DNA of 53,116 nt, taken from contig NZ_NKXO01000026.1 in the NCBI RefSeq assembly GCF_002843425.1, positions 1-53,116 of the forward strand. Reading direction: 5' to 3'. The notes beneath the pieces are model-generated. The model had not been told where the DNA came from, made no database searches, and was given only the letters and a program-made list of their open reading frames with translations. Below, piece after piece: positions 44,569 through 51,915 of the stretch (position 1 is its first letter; the number at the start of each line of letters is the position of its first letter). Both the position numbers and the translations under genes were made by a program. This DNA is from Raineya orbicola (GTDB taxonomy: Bacteria > Bacteroidota > Bacteroidia > Cytophagales > Thermonemataceae).

Positions 44569-45330
44569 TTATTTCAAACCTTTAATAAAATCCTTAATAG
44601 CGGGGTGTTCCAAATCCTCGGGAATATCAATACAATAGCTTTCAATATCAGTAATGGCAATACGAATATTAAAACCATTTTCCAACCAACGCAATTGCTC
44701 CAATCCTTCGGCTTGCTCCAAATTAGAAGGTTCTAACTGCGTAATTTTTTCCAAAACATCACTGCGGTAAGCATACATACCGATATGTTTGTAATAGTCA
44801 AATTTTTGTAGCCATTCTTCTTGGGGAACTTGATGCAGGTAGGGAATGGGGTGTCTGCTAAAATAGATAGCCTCCATTTCGGCATCAAAAACAACTTTTA
44901 CTTCGTTGGGGTCAAAAAGAGTTTCTTCGTCTTCAATTTTTTTGATGAGCGTCGCAAGTTCTACGCCTTTTCTATCCAAAAGTACTTTGGCGAGTGTATC
45001 AATTTGTTCGGGCTGAATAAAAGGCTCATCACCTTGAATGTTCATCACATAGTCAAAGCTACCTTCAATTTTTTGGAGAGCCTCAAAACAGCGGTCTGTA
45101 CCGCTGGGGTGTTTGGTAGAGGTCATAATAGCTTGCCCGCCAAAATCTATCACGTGGTCGTAAATTTTTTTATGGTCGGTAGCTACAATGAGTTTAGAAA
45201 GCGAATTAGATTGTGCCGCTTGCTCATACACGCGTTGAATCATAGATTTCCCTTTGATTTCGTGTAAGGCTTTTGCAGGAAAACGTGTGGAAGCATAGCG
45301 TGCAGGAATAATTCCGAGTATGGAAGTCAT
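44569..45330 (-). CDS. kdsB: 3-deoxy-manno-octulosonate cytidylyltransferase
   Basis: 253 residues from the ATG at 45330 (MTSILGIIPARYASTRFPAKAL). It makes CMP-Kdo from CTP and Kdo for the inner core of lipopolysaccharide. GIIPARYASTRFPAK is the CTP-binding motif; 'NIQGDEPFIQPEQID', 'SRHPIPY' and 'HIGMYAYR' also match. The start is fixed by alignment to the family and by a promoter just upstream. Confidence 0.97.
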   Translation of the reverse strand: MTSILGIIPARYASTRFPAKALHEIKGKSMIQRVYEQAAQSNSLSKLIVATDHKKIYDHVIDFGGQAIMTSTKHPSGTDRCFEALQKIEGSFDYVMNIQGDEPFIQPEQIDTLAKVLLDRKGVELATLIKKIEDEETLFDPNEVKVVFDAEMEAIYFSRHPIPYLHQVPQEEWLQKFDYYKHIGMYAYRSDVLEKITQLEPSNLEQAEGLEQLRWLENGFNIRIAITDIESYCIDIPEDLEHPAIKDFIKGLK

Positions 45331-45356
45331 ATACCACAAATAAGTTGGTTTGGTTT

Positions 45357-45387
45357 CAAAGGTAAGCAAAAATGCCTTGTTTGCAAA
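45357..45387 (-). promoter_or_regulatory. Promoter of kdsB
   Basis: On the minus strand TTTG (45387-45384), 19 bases, TACCTTTG (45364-45357): perfect Bacteroidota form, 26 bases before the ATG at 45330. Confidence 0.8.
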
Positions 45388-45454
45388 ATTTTTGAGGAAT
45401 TTTGGATTTTTTTACTTTCGTAAATTGCTGTATGTTGTTATTGACTTGTATTGA

Positions 45455-46147
45455 TTATGCCATAGCAATTGCCGCCACGCTTACAGAAAGGGCTTCAGCT
45501 TCCAAAAGAGCTTTACCACAAGCCTCTAACGTAGAGCCTGTTGTGATTACATCATCAACTAATAAGATATGCTTATTTTTGATAGTTTCAGGTTTTTGTA
45601 CCTCAAAAACCCTGCTTACATTTTCCCAACGTTCCCAGCGACTTTTTTTCGTTTGTGTTTCAGTAGCAGTGTTACGAATGAGGGCAGATGGCTCAAAATG
45701 GCTTTGTAAATACGAGGCAAGCCCTTTGCCAAAATATTCGCTTTGGTTATAGCCTCTGATTTTGAGTTTTTTGGGGTGTAAAGGCACAGGTACAACTACA
45801 TCAAACTGATTTTTCAACTCGGAATTGTTCAGCTCACTACTGTACCATTCACCCAACATTTCGGCAAGTTCAGGCTTATTTTGATACTTAATTTGGTGTA
45901 ACATTCTTTGCACCTTTCCAGATTTGGTAAATTTCAGAAAAGCCAATCCGTAACGGATAGGCATTTTTCCATAAAATTTCTGACAAATTGGATTTTCTTG
46001 CGGGTTGATTTTATGAAAGTTAGTAAAAGGCAAATTGGCTCGGCAAGTTGTGCAAATTTTCTTTTCGCCTGAAAGCAAAATTCCCTGACAACCGTAACAG
46101 CAATCAGGGAAAAAAAGATGGAGAAAATCAGTCCAAAGTATTTTCAT
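45455..46147 (-). CDS. ComF family phosphoribosyltransferase-like protein
   Basis: 230 residues. A zinc ribbon near the N-terminus (CCYGCQG ... CTTCRANL), then a PRTase fold with the PRPP-binding loop LLVDDVITTGSTLEACG. ComF proteins support uptake and integration of transforming DNA in some bacteria and are widely conserved. It is the third gene of a small operon: two coiled-coil proteins come first, and the neighbour's stop overlaps its ATG (ATGA). Confidence 0.92.
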   Translation of the reverse strand: MKILWTDFLHLFFPDCCYGCQGILLSGEKKICTTCRANLPFTNFHKINPQENPICQKFYGKMPIRYGLAFLKFTKSGKVQRMLHQIKYQNKPELAEMLGEWYSSELNNSELKNQFDVVVPVPLHPKKLKIRGYNQSEYFGKGLASYLQSHFEPSALIRNTATETQTKKSRWERWENVSRVFEVQKPETIKNKHILLVDDVITTGSTLEACGKALLEAEALSVSVAAIAMA

Positions 46148-46833
46148 TTAGTTTCTAACTTTCCTAAGCGTAGTTGTTCGGAAGTCTGGCGTAAAATGCG
46201 ATAAGTCTCGGCTTTATTAGCTTGCAAGAAGGCTACTTCATTCATTTCGGCTTTGAACTCATTCTGGGCTTTTTCTAACTCATCGCTGATTCGTTTTTCC
46301 ATTTTATTGAGCCGTGCATATACTTCTTCTACTACGGCGTTCAGGTGGTTTTGGTCATTAGAAATAGCTTCATCAATTTCTTCGTAGAGTTTTTCTACTT
46401 TACTTCGCAAGTCTTTGGCATCTTTGCCAATAATAAATTCTTTGATAGCTCCGAGTTTGGTCATTTTAGCTTTGGTAACTCCTGAAATGCTGTCTTCATC
46501 ATTGATAGTGATGTATTCTTCCTGCCTGCGGAATTTTTCGGCTTCGGCGAGCAAACGAGGCAAGGCTTTGTAAATATCTTGCATTTGCAGTTGCATTTGT
46601 CGGCGGTTTTCTTCAATCACAGTAGAAAAAAGCGACTTTACTTCTGCGAGTTGCTTTTCGTAGTCTTTTCGGTTTTCGGAAATGATAGACGTAAAAAGGT
46701 CTTTCATTCCTTGAAATTTTACTTCCAATTCTTGCCTATCGGGGTTGATAACCGCTTCTTTGAAGCTATTTACCTCTTCGGTAGGGAAAACATCAGGTTT
46801 TTTGAAGCTATCGCTTTTGTTAATATCCTCCAT
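46144..46833 (-). CDS. Coiled-coil protein of unknown function, larger partner
   Basis: 229 residues, nearly all helical. Residues about 42-85 hold two similar units, 'GMKDLFTSIISENRKDY' and 'EVKSLFSTVIEENRRQM'. Then comes 'LGAIKEFIIGKDAKDLRSKVEKLYEEIDEAI', which has the same layout as 'LEEIKRIIFGEEIRTYNGEIENL' in the gene upstream. No signal or membrane helix is seen. Stop overlaps comF start and its start is four bases from the upstream stop. No named family is recognised. Confidence 0.75.
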   Translation of the reverse strand: MEDINKSDSFKKPDVFPTEEVNSFKEAVINPDRQELEVKFQGMKDLFTSIISENRKDYEKQLAEVKSLFSTVIEENRRQMQLQMQDIYKALPRLLAEAEKFRRQEEYITINDEDSISGVTKAKMTKLGAIKEFIIGKDAKDLRSKVEKLYEEIDEAISNDQNHLNAVVEEVYARLNKMEKRISDELEKAQNEFKAEMNEVAFLQANKAETYRILRQTSEQLRLGKLETK

Positions 46834-46837
46834 AGTT

Positions 46838-47173
46838 TTATTGAGCTAAAGTTTTAGAGATGTCCTCAAAAATATTACCCAAAGTGCTTTTGTAGATAGC
46901 ATTGCGGCGATGTTGTTCAAGTTCAGCACGTAAAGCATTTTGCGTAGCAATAATTTTTTCAATAAGACGAGCTTCAACGGCTTCAATAGATTTGAGCAAC
47001 TCTATTTTCACTTCATCAACTTTTACAGAAATTTGAGTGCGGTAATTTTCAACGGTTTTGCGTAGATTTTCTATTTCGCCGTTGTAGGTGCGGATTTCCT
47101 CGCCAAAAATAATTCGTTTGATTTCCTCTAATTTACTGCTTGATGAAGCGGAAGTATCGTTAAAATTTTCCAT
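46838..47173 (-). CDS. Coiled-coil protein of unknown function, smaller partner
   Basis: 111 residues, helical and charged. The part 'LEEIKRIIFGEEIRTYNGEIENLRKTVENY' is followed by a long heptad-like stretch with 'IEAVEARLIEKIIATQNALRAELEQH'. It resembles the C-terminal half of the next gene, so the two are probably paralogous partners. No signal or membrane segment. First gene of the operon with comF. Confidence 0.7.
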   Translation of the reverse strand: MENFNDTSASSSSKLEEIKRIIFGEEIRTYNGEIENLRKTVENYRTQISVKVDEVKIELLKSIEAVEARLIEKIIATQNALRAELEQHRRNAIYKSTLGNIFEDISKTLAQ

Positions 47174-47267
47174 ACTTGTTTGATTTAGTTGATTACTTGC
47201 CTAAGTAGTACGAAGGTTTGGCAAGTTACGAAAAAAAATTAAACAAAAAAAGTGTTTTCTAAAAAAC

Positions 47268-47295
47268 AAAAAAAATACCTTCAAGAAATGAAGGT
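47268..47295 (-). terminator. Terminator of the small basic protein gene
   Basis: On the minus strand ACCTTCA / TGAAGGT (7 bp, 47295-47289 with 47283-47277, loop 5) is followed by A and eight T, ending about 50 bases after the stop at 47345. Confidence 0.8.
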
Positions 47296-47344
47296 AAAGC
47301 TTTTTAAGTAAAAGACGATGCTATCCCAAAATGATAATGATAGC

Positions 47345-47506
47345 TTAACTTTGTTGTCCTTTTTTTGCCGCAAATTCTTTCTTGATAGCTTCTACATCTA
47401 CTTTTTTCATAGGAGGTAGAGCAATCAGGCGACTGATAGCCTTGTTGCGTGCTTTGGCACGAGCTATATTTTTGCGATTTTTTCTTTGTAATCTGGTAAC
47501 TGCCAT
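47345..47506 (-). CDS. Small basic protein, 53 residues
   Basis: A short gene: MAVTRLQRKNRKNIARAKAR at the start, then NKAISRLIALPPMKKVDVEA, ending FAAKKGQQS. Over a third of residues are Lys or Arg, mostly in the first half, which is the look of a ribosome- or nucleic-acid-bound protein. It has a promoter with good spacing at 47541-47572 and an intrinsic terminator at 47268-47295, so it is a complete one-gene unit. Similar small basic proteins seem to be present in other Bacteroidota, but I cannot name the family. A profile search would test conservation. Confidence 0.75.
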   Translation of the reverse strand: MAVTRLQRKNRKNIARAKARNKAISRLIALPPMKKVDVEAIKKEFAAKKGQQS

Positions 47507-47521
47507 TGCTGTAAATTTTAA

Positions 47522-47540
47522 TGCCTCTGAAATTGAGGCA
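47522..47540 (-). promoter_or_regulatory. Leader hairpin of the small basic protein gene
   Basis: TGCCTC / GAGGCA (6 bp, loop 7) begins directly after the -7 box on the minus strand, so it lies at the very 5' end of the transcript, about 15 bases before the ATG. It may be a 5' stabilising hairpin or an operator at the start site. Confidence 0.4.
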
Positions 47541-47572
47541 CAAAGGTAAAATAAAAATTCTAAATAAGCAAG
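47541..47572 (-). promoter_or_regulatory. Promoter of the small basic protein gene
   Basis: On the minus strand CTTG (47572-47569; one change from TTTG), 20 bases, TACCTTTG (47548-47541), 35 bases before the ATG at 47506. Confidence 0.65.
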
Positions 47573-47679
47573 TTTGATTTAATTTTTTGTTGCCAAGTCT
47601 TAAAAAATGAGCAAAATTTTTGAGTTTTATAGAGTACAAGCCAATTAAGGCTAAAATTTTTCAACTTCAAAAAATTCCC

Positions 47680-47708
47680 TTTGGGTCTGCAAATTTTCCT
47701 TATATTTG
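47680..47708 (+). promoter_or_regulatory. Probable promoter of pnp
   Basis: TTTG (47680-47683), 17 bases, TATATTTG (47701-47708). The -7 box is good, but the spacing is two shorter than usual. The ATG follows 44 bases later. Confidence 0.45.
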
Positions 47709-47752
47709 CAAAAAATGTTAGATGTTCAAAAAATTGTTGAAAACCTAAAAAA

Positions 47753-49885
47753 ATGATTCCCGAAGCAATTATTCAGAAAATTACCCTTTCCGATGGCAGA
47801 GAAATTACCATAGAAACAGGAAAATTAGCCAAACAAGCCTGTGGTTCAGTAGTGGTACGTATGGGAGGGACGATGCTACTAGCAACCGTAGTTTCTGCCG
47901 AAAAAGCCGATGAAAACCCGTCTTTTTTTCCTCTTTCCGTAGATTATCAAGAAAAATTCGCCGCCGCAGGGAGAATACCCGGTGGCTTTACTAAGCGAGA
48001 AGGCAAACTCTCTGACCAAGAAATTCTGATTAGCCGTTTGGTAGATAGAGCCTTGCGTCCTCTTTTTCCCGATGATTACTACAACGAAACGCAGGTTAAT
48101 ATTTTTCTCATTTCTCACGACCCCGAAGTAATCCCCGATGCACTCGCAGGATTGGCAGCTTCGGCAGCGATTATGGTTTCCGATATTCCTTTCAATGGAC
48201 CTATGGCAGAGGTACGTGTGGCTAAAATCAATGGGAAATTGGTCATCAATCCTACCCCCGAAGAACTGGAGCAAAGCACTTTGGATATAATGGTAGGAGC
48301 TTCGGAGAAAGATATTGTGATGGTAGAAGGCGAAATGAAAGAAATTTCAGAAGCCGAGATGCTAGAAGCTCTTAAATTTGCTCACGAAGAAATTAAAATT
48401 CTTTGTCAAGCTCAAAAAGCATTAGAAGCCAAAGTCGGTAAAACCCAAAAAAGAACTATTGAAGTAAAGCAAGACCTTGAACTTCGCGAAAAACTTTTTG
48501 CTGAATATTACCCTAAAATGTATGCGGCAGCTCGCCTACTGCAAGCTAATAAAGAGCTTCGCAAAAAAGCCTTCAAAGCCGTTGAAGAGGAGTTTTACAA
48601 TAGCTTACCCGAAGACCATTCAGTAGATTTGTATTTAGCAGATAAATATTTTCACGAAATACAAAAAACTGCCGCTCGTAATTTAGCTCTTGATGAAAAA
48701 TTACGCCTTGACGGCAGAAAAGCCGATGAAATTCGCCCTATTTGGTGCGAAGTAGATTATCTACCTATGGCTCACGGCTCTTCAATTTTCACTCGTGGTG
48801 AAACGCAATCTCTTACTACGGTTACTCTTGGAACAAAACTTGACGAAAAGCAAATAGACCTTACTACCCAACAAGGCTTTGAGCGTTTTATCTTACATTA
48901 CAATTTTCCTGCTTTTTCCACAGGAGAAATCAAACCTAATCGCGGTCCCGGTCGCCGTGAAATTGGACACGGAAATCTCGCTCAAAGAGGTTTGAAAGCC
49001 GTTTTACCCCCCGAAGACGAAAACCCTTATGTAGTTCGTATTGTTTCGGATATTCTGGAGTCCAATGGTTCATCATCAATGGCGACCGTATGTGCGGGTA
49101 CACTTGCTCTGATGGACGCAGGCATTCAGATTAAAGCCCCCGTAGCAGGAATTGCTATGGGTATGATTTCCGATAGCAAAACAGGCAAATATATTGTACT
49201 TTCTGATATTTTAGGCGATGAAGACCATTTGGGCGATATGGATTTTAAGGTAGTAGGTACAGAAAAAGGCATTACTGCCTGCCAAATGGATATAAAAGTA
49301 GATGGGCTTTCTTACGAAGTGCTTGCCGAAGCTCTGGAGCAAGCCCGAAAAGGTCGTTTGCATATCTTGGAAGTGATGAAACAATGTATCGCTGAACCTC
49401 GTCCTAATTTGAAGCCTCACGCTCCACGCATTGAGGTCATCAAGATTGACAGAGACCAAATTGGAGCAGTTATCGGACCCGGTGGAAAAGTAGTGCAAGA
49501 AATTCAAAAAGAATCAGGGGCTACGGTCGTATTGGAAGAAAAAGATGGTATCGGCATTGTCAATATTTACGCCAGCAACGAAGATTCTTTGAATAAAGCC
49601 TCGCATCGTGTAAAAATGATTGTGGCTATCCCCGAAGTAGGTGAAGTTTATACAGGTAAAGTGAAAGCTATTCAGCCTTATGGAGCATTCGTAGAGTTTT
49701 TGCCGGGCAAAGATGGCTTTTTGCATATTTCAGAAATTAAATGGGAACGCTTGGAAACCATTGATGGAGTGTTGGAAATCGGCGAAGAAATACTTGTCAA
49801 ACTCATTGAAATTGATAAAAAAACAGGTAAGTACAAACTATCGCGTAAAGCTCTTTTACCCAAACCCGAAAAAGCTAAAAGTTAA
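47753..49885 (+). CDS. pnp: Polyribonucleotide nucleotidyltransferase (PNPase)
   Basis: 710 residues, standard length. PNPase degrades RNA 3' to 5' by phosphorolysis. In order: first RNase PH domain (about 1-150, [20 protein letters not shown]), an alpha-helical linker, second RNase PH domain with [27 protein letters not shown], a KH domain ([23 protein letters not shown]) and an S1 domain ([34 protein letters not shown]). All key regions are intact. A long hairpin follows its stop at 49930-49974. Confidence 0.98.
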   Translation: MIPEAIIQKITLSDGREITIETGKLAKQACGSVVVRMGGTMLLATVVSAEKADENPSFFPLSVDYQEKFAAAGRIPGGFTKREGKLSDQEILISRLVDRALRPLFPDDYYNETQVNIFLISHDPEVIPDALAGLAASAAIMVSDIPFNGPMAEVRVAKINGKLVINPTPEELEQSTLDIMVGASEKDIVMVEGEMKEISEAEMLEALKFAHEEIKILCQAQKALEAKVGKTQKRTIEVKQDLELREKLFAEYYPKMYAAARLLQANKELRKKAFKAVEEEFYNSLPEDHSVDLYLADKYFHEIQKTAARNLALDEKLRLDGRKADEIRPIWCEVDYLPMAHGSSIFTRGETQSLTTVTLGTKLDEKQIDLTTQQGFERFILHYNFPAFSTGEIKPNRGPGRREIGHGNLAQRGLKAVLPPEDENPYVVRIVSDILESNGSSSMATVCAGTLALMDAGIQIKAPVAGIAMGMISDSKTGKYIVLSDILGDEDHLGDMDFKVVGTEKGITACQMDIKVDGLSYEVLAEALEQARKGRLHILEVMKQCIAEPRPNLKPHAPRIEVIKIDRDQIGAVIGPGGKVVQEIQKESGATVVLEEKDGIGIVNIYASNEDSLNKASHRVKMIVAIPEVGEVYTGKVKAIQPYGAFVEFLPGKDGFLHISEIKWERLETIDGVLEIGEEILVKLIEIDKKTGKYKLSRKALLPKPEKAKS

Positions 49886-49929
49886 TTCTGAATAAGCCTG
49901 TTTTTTCATAAAATTTTGAAAAAGTAAAT

Positions 49930-49974
49930 TTGAAATTCAAGGTGCAAATTTGGTTTTGCCCCTTGAATTTTCAA
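49930..49974 (+). promoter_or_regulatory. Long hairpin between pnp and the LUD gene
   Basis: Arms 49930-49948 (TTGAAATTCAAGGTGCAAA) and 49955-49974 (TTTGCCCCTTGAATTTTCAA) pair over about 18 bp with one bulge and one mismatch; loop TTTGGT. No T run follows, so it is not a normal terminator. It lies 44 bases past the pnp stop and 24 bases before the LUD ATG, fitting an RNA processing or stability element. Confidence 0.6.
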
Positions 49975-49998
49975 GCGATTGAAATAGTAGTTTCTGAG

Positions 49999-50637
49999 AT
50001 GAATAAAGACCGAGAAAAAATTTTACAAGCCATTCACAAGGCTTTACAAACGCCTTCTGTGAAACCTGTCAGACCTGATTTCAATACTTCTATTTACAAT
50101 CCTGACGAAAAAAACGAAGACTGGGCTATCCTTTTTGCCCAAAACCTAAAAAAAGTGCAGGGTGAGTTCTGCTATTGTACCGATGAAAAGGATTTTATTG
50201 CTAATTTACTCGGACTTATTAAGCATAAAAAAGCAAATGAAATTTTTGTTTGGGAAAAAGAACTGCAAAATTTTTTAGAAATTACAGATGTTCCTTTTCA
50301 AAAAAACACCCAAAACCTAAAAAATGCAGAAATTGGTATAACTTCCTGCGAATATCTTATAGCTCGTACGGGGAGTGTTTTGGTGAGTAGCAAGCAAAAC
50401 TTGGGCAGAAGCCTTAGTATTTATCCCCCTATTCATATTGTTGTGGCATTTGCTTCGCAAATAGTGTATGATGTAGAAACTGCTCTTGCGAAAATGCGAG
50501 AAAAATACAAAGTTTTTCCCTCAATGCTTTCGTTTATTACAGGACCGAGCCGAACCGCTGATATAGAAAAAACCCTTGTGCTGGGTGCTCACGGACCAAA
50601 AGAATTACACGTTTTTCTCATTGACAATAACTCTTGA
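49999..50637 (+). CDS. LUD domain protein (LutC/YkgG-like)
   Basis: 212 residues from the ATG at 49999 (MNKDREKILQAIHKAL); an upstream TTG at 49930 lies in the hairpin and is unlikely. The LUD domain has 'AEIGITSCEYLIARTGSVLVSS', 'LSIYPPIHIVVAFASQIV' and the C-terminal 'FITGPSRTADIEKTLVLGAHGPKELHVFLIDN', a clear family match. LutC works with LutA and LutB in lactate oxidation; these are not here, so this may be a stand-alone form. Its stop is five bases before the DUF3467 gene. Confidence 0.9.
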   Translation: MNKDREKILQAIHKALQTPSVKPVRPDFNTSIYNPDEKNEDWAILFAQNLKKVQGEFCYCTDEKDFIANLLGLIKHKKANEIFVWEKELQNFLEITDVPFQKNTQNLKNAEIGITSCEYLIARTGSVLVSSKQNLGRSLSIYPPIHIVVAFASQIVYDVETALAKMREKYKVFPSMLSFITGPSRTADIEKTLVLGAHGPKELHVFLIDNNS

Positions 50638-50642
50638 ATATT

Positions 50643-50951
50643 ATGGCAAAGAAACCACCCTTTGAAAATGCGCCGCAAATAGATGTAGAACTTCCCGCTG
50701 AACTTGCCGAAGGTTCTTATTCTAATTTGGTAATGATTTCTCATTCTCCTACCGAATTTGTATTTGATTTTATCACGATGCTTCCGGGGCTTCCTAAACC
50801 CAGAGTAATTTCTCGGATTGTGATGTCTCCCGAACACGCTCAGAACTTTCTGAATGCTCTCAAAGAAAATATTGAAATGTATGAAAATAGCTTTGGGAAA
50901 ATTAGAAGCGGTAATATCACAATACCTTTCGGGAAAATCGGAGAAGCATAG
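50643..50951 (+). CDS. DUF3467 family protein
   Basis: 102 residues from the ATG at 50643 (MAKKPPFENAPQIDVELP). 'AEGSYSNLVMISHSPTEFVFDFITMLPGLPKPRVISRIVMSPEHAQNFLNALKENIEMYE' is the DUF3467 signature, a small conserved protein of Bacteroidota and others with unknown function. It is co-directional with the LUD gene, five bases after its stop. Confidence 0.92.
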   Translation: MAKKPPFENAPQIDVELPAELAEGSYSNLVMISHSPTEFVFDFITMLPGLPKPRVISRIVMSPEHAQNFLNALKENIEMYENSFGKIRSGNITIPFGKIGEA

Positions 50952-51008
50952 GCTAAATCGGATAGTTTCTTGAACTTTTTCCATACGAATAAAGTTATTT
51001 TGTAAATG

Positions 51009-51098
51009 TTGCAACGGGGTGCTTTGAAAGGCTTACTTTCAAGGCTGAGAATATACCCGAAACACCTGATGTGGATAATACCAACGAAGGGATTGCAA
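51009..51098 (+). promoter_or_regulatory. Thiamin pyrophosphate (TPP) riboswitch
   Basis: All landmarks of the THI element are present in order: P1 strands TTGCAA (51009-51014) and TTGCAA (51093-51098), GGGGTGC from 51016, a variable P3 hairpin (GAAAGGCTTACTTTC), the pyrimidine-binding CTGAGA (51045-51050), ATACCC (51053-51058), and the pyrophosphate side ACCTGATGTGGATAATACC with AACGAAGGGA (to 51092). It senses TPP. An intrinsic terminator 36 bases later (51134-51164) completes a transcription-attenuation design. The promoter should lie about 50970-51000; TTATTTTG at 50991-50998 is a partial match. Confidence 0.95.
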
Positions 51099-51133
51099 AT
51101 TGAAACGTGCCTTTGCATATTCAAATAGCATTT

Positions 51134-51164
51134 GCCCTTGTTGGTCCAGACAAGGGCTTTTTTT
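51134..51164 (+). terminator. Riboswitch-controlled terminator
   Basis: GCCCTTG (51134-51140) and CAAGGGC (51151-51157) form a 7-bp perfect stem around a 10-base loop, followed by seven T. It lies between the TPP riboswitch and the methyltransferase ATG (51185), so bound TPP should favour it and stop transcription. Confidence 0.9.
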
Positions 51165-51184
51165 ATTTACAACCTTCATCATTT

Positions 51185-51913
51185 ATGGAAAATACATCAA
51201 ACACCAAATTATCTGTTCTTATTCCTGCTCATTGGCAAAGTTGGCAGAATCGCCCTGAATGGTTTTTTAATCGTCAGCATACCGATACTTACGAGCTTTG
51301 GTACGAAGGACGCTACAAAAGAGCTGAAATTTGGCAAAAAAAAGTAATGGAACAATTAGTTTCCAAAGATAAACGTATAAAAACTTTACTGGAATTTGGC
51401 TGTGGAACAGGACGTTTTACGCGTTGGTGGAAAGATATTGGCATTGAAGCCACAGGAGGCGATATTTCACCTTTGATGCTTTCACAAGCTCTGCAACTCT
51501 TTGACGGCGACCTTGTAATGGCAGACTCTCACCATATGCCTTTCAAAGACCATACCTTTGATGCACTTGCTTTCATTACAACTTTTGAGTACTACAAAAA
51601 ACCTGTGCAGGTTATTCAGGAAGCGGCAAGAGTAGCCAAATACGGTATCGCAATGGGAATGATGAATCGCAACTCCTTAAAAGTAGTTCGCAGACGCATA
51701 CAACAATTTTTCGGTAAAAATCCTTTTTACGTTACGGCTACTTTCTACACTCCGCAAAAACTTATCAAAATTATTGATACAGCCCTCAAAGGACGAAATT
51801 ATAGCATTGAATGGACTTGTACAGGTCTGCCAAAATGGTTTCCTGTTCAGCAGTGGGGCTTGCCTTATGGCGATTTCTTTGGTTTATATGTGCAATTTAA
51901 CGATGTAGCTTAA
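51185..51913 (+). CDS. Class I SAM-dependent methyltransferase under TPP control
   Basis: 242 residues from the ATG at 51185 (MENTSNTKLSVLIPAHWQSW), since any earlier start would fall in the terminator. Motif I is LLEFGCGTGRFTRWW (about 69-81), followed by TGGDISPLML, 'VMADSHHMPFKDHTFDALAFITTFEY' (motifs II-III and the region of UbiE-type enzymes). The N-terminal 60 residues with WYEGRYKRAEIWQ are not typical. Substrate unknown. It directly follows a TPP riboswitch and is two bases from the PurM-like gene, so both are probably tied to thiamin metabolism. Confidence 0.88.
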   Translation: MENTSNTKLSVLIPAHWQSWQNRPEWFFNRQHTDTYELWYEGRYKRAEIWQKKVMEQLVSKDKRIKTLLEFGCGTGRFTRWWKDIGIEATGGDISPLMLSQALQLFDGDLVMADSHHMPFKDHTFDALAFITTFEYYKKPVQVIQEAARVAKYGIAMGMMNRNSLKVVRRRIQQFFGKNPFYVTATFYTPQKLIKIIDTALKGRNYSIEWTCTGLPKWFPVQQWGLPYGDFFGLYVQFNDVA

Positions 51914-51915
51914 TA

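Noticed and set aside
47304-47639. A longer minus-strand open frame (111 codons) covering the small basic protein region in another frame
   Set aside because: It runs across the promoter, the 5' hairpin and the terminator side of the 53-residue gene and shows no family pattern. The 53-residue frame has a promoter, start, stop and terminator in proper order.
49930-49998. TTG start for the LUD protein
   Set aside because: It falls in the left arm of the long hairpin; the ATG at 49999 gives the usual helical N-terminus.
51107-51184. An earlier start for the methyltransferase, inside the attenuator
   Set aside because: It would be translated through the terminator stem and T run. The ATG at 51185 directly after the attenuator gives a sensible N-terminus.
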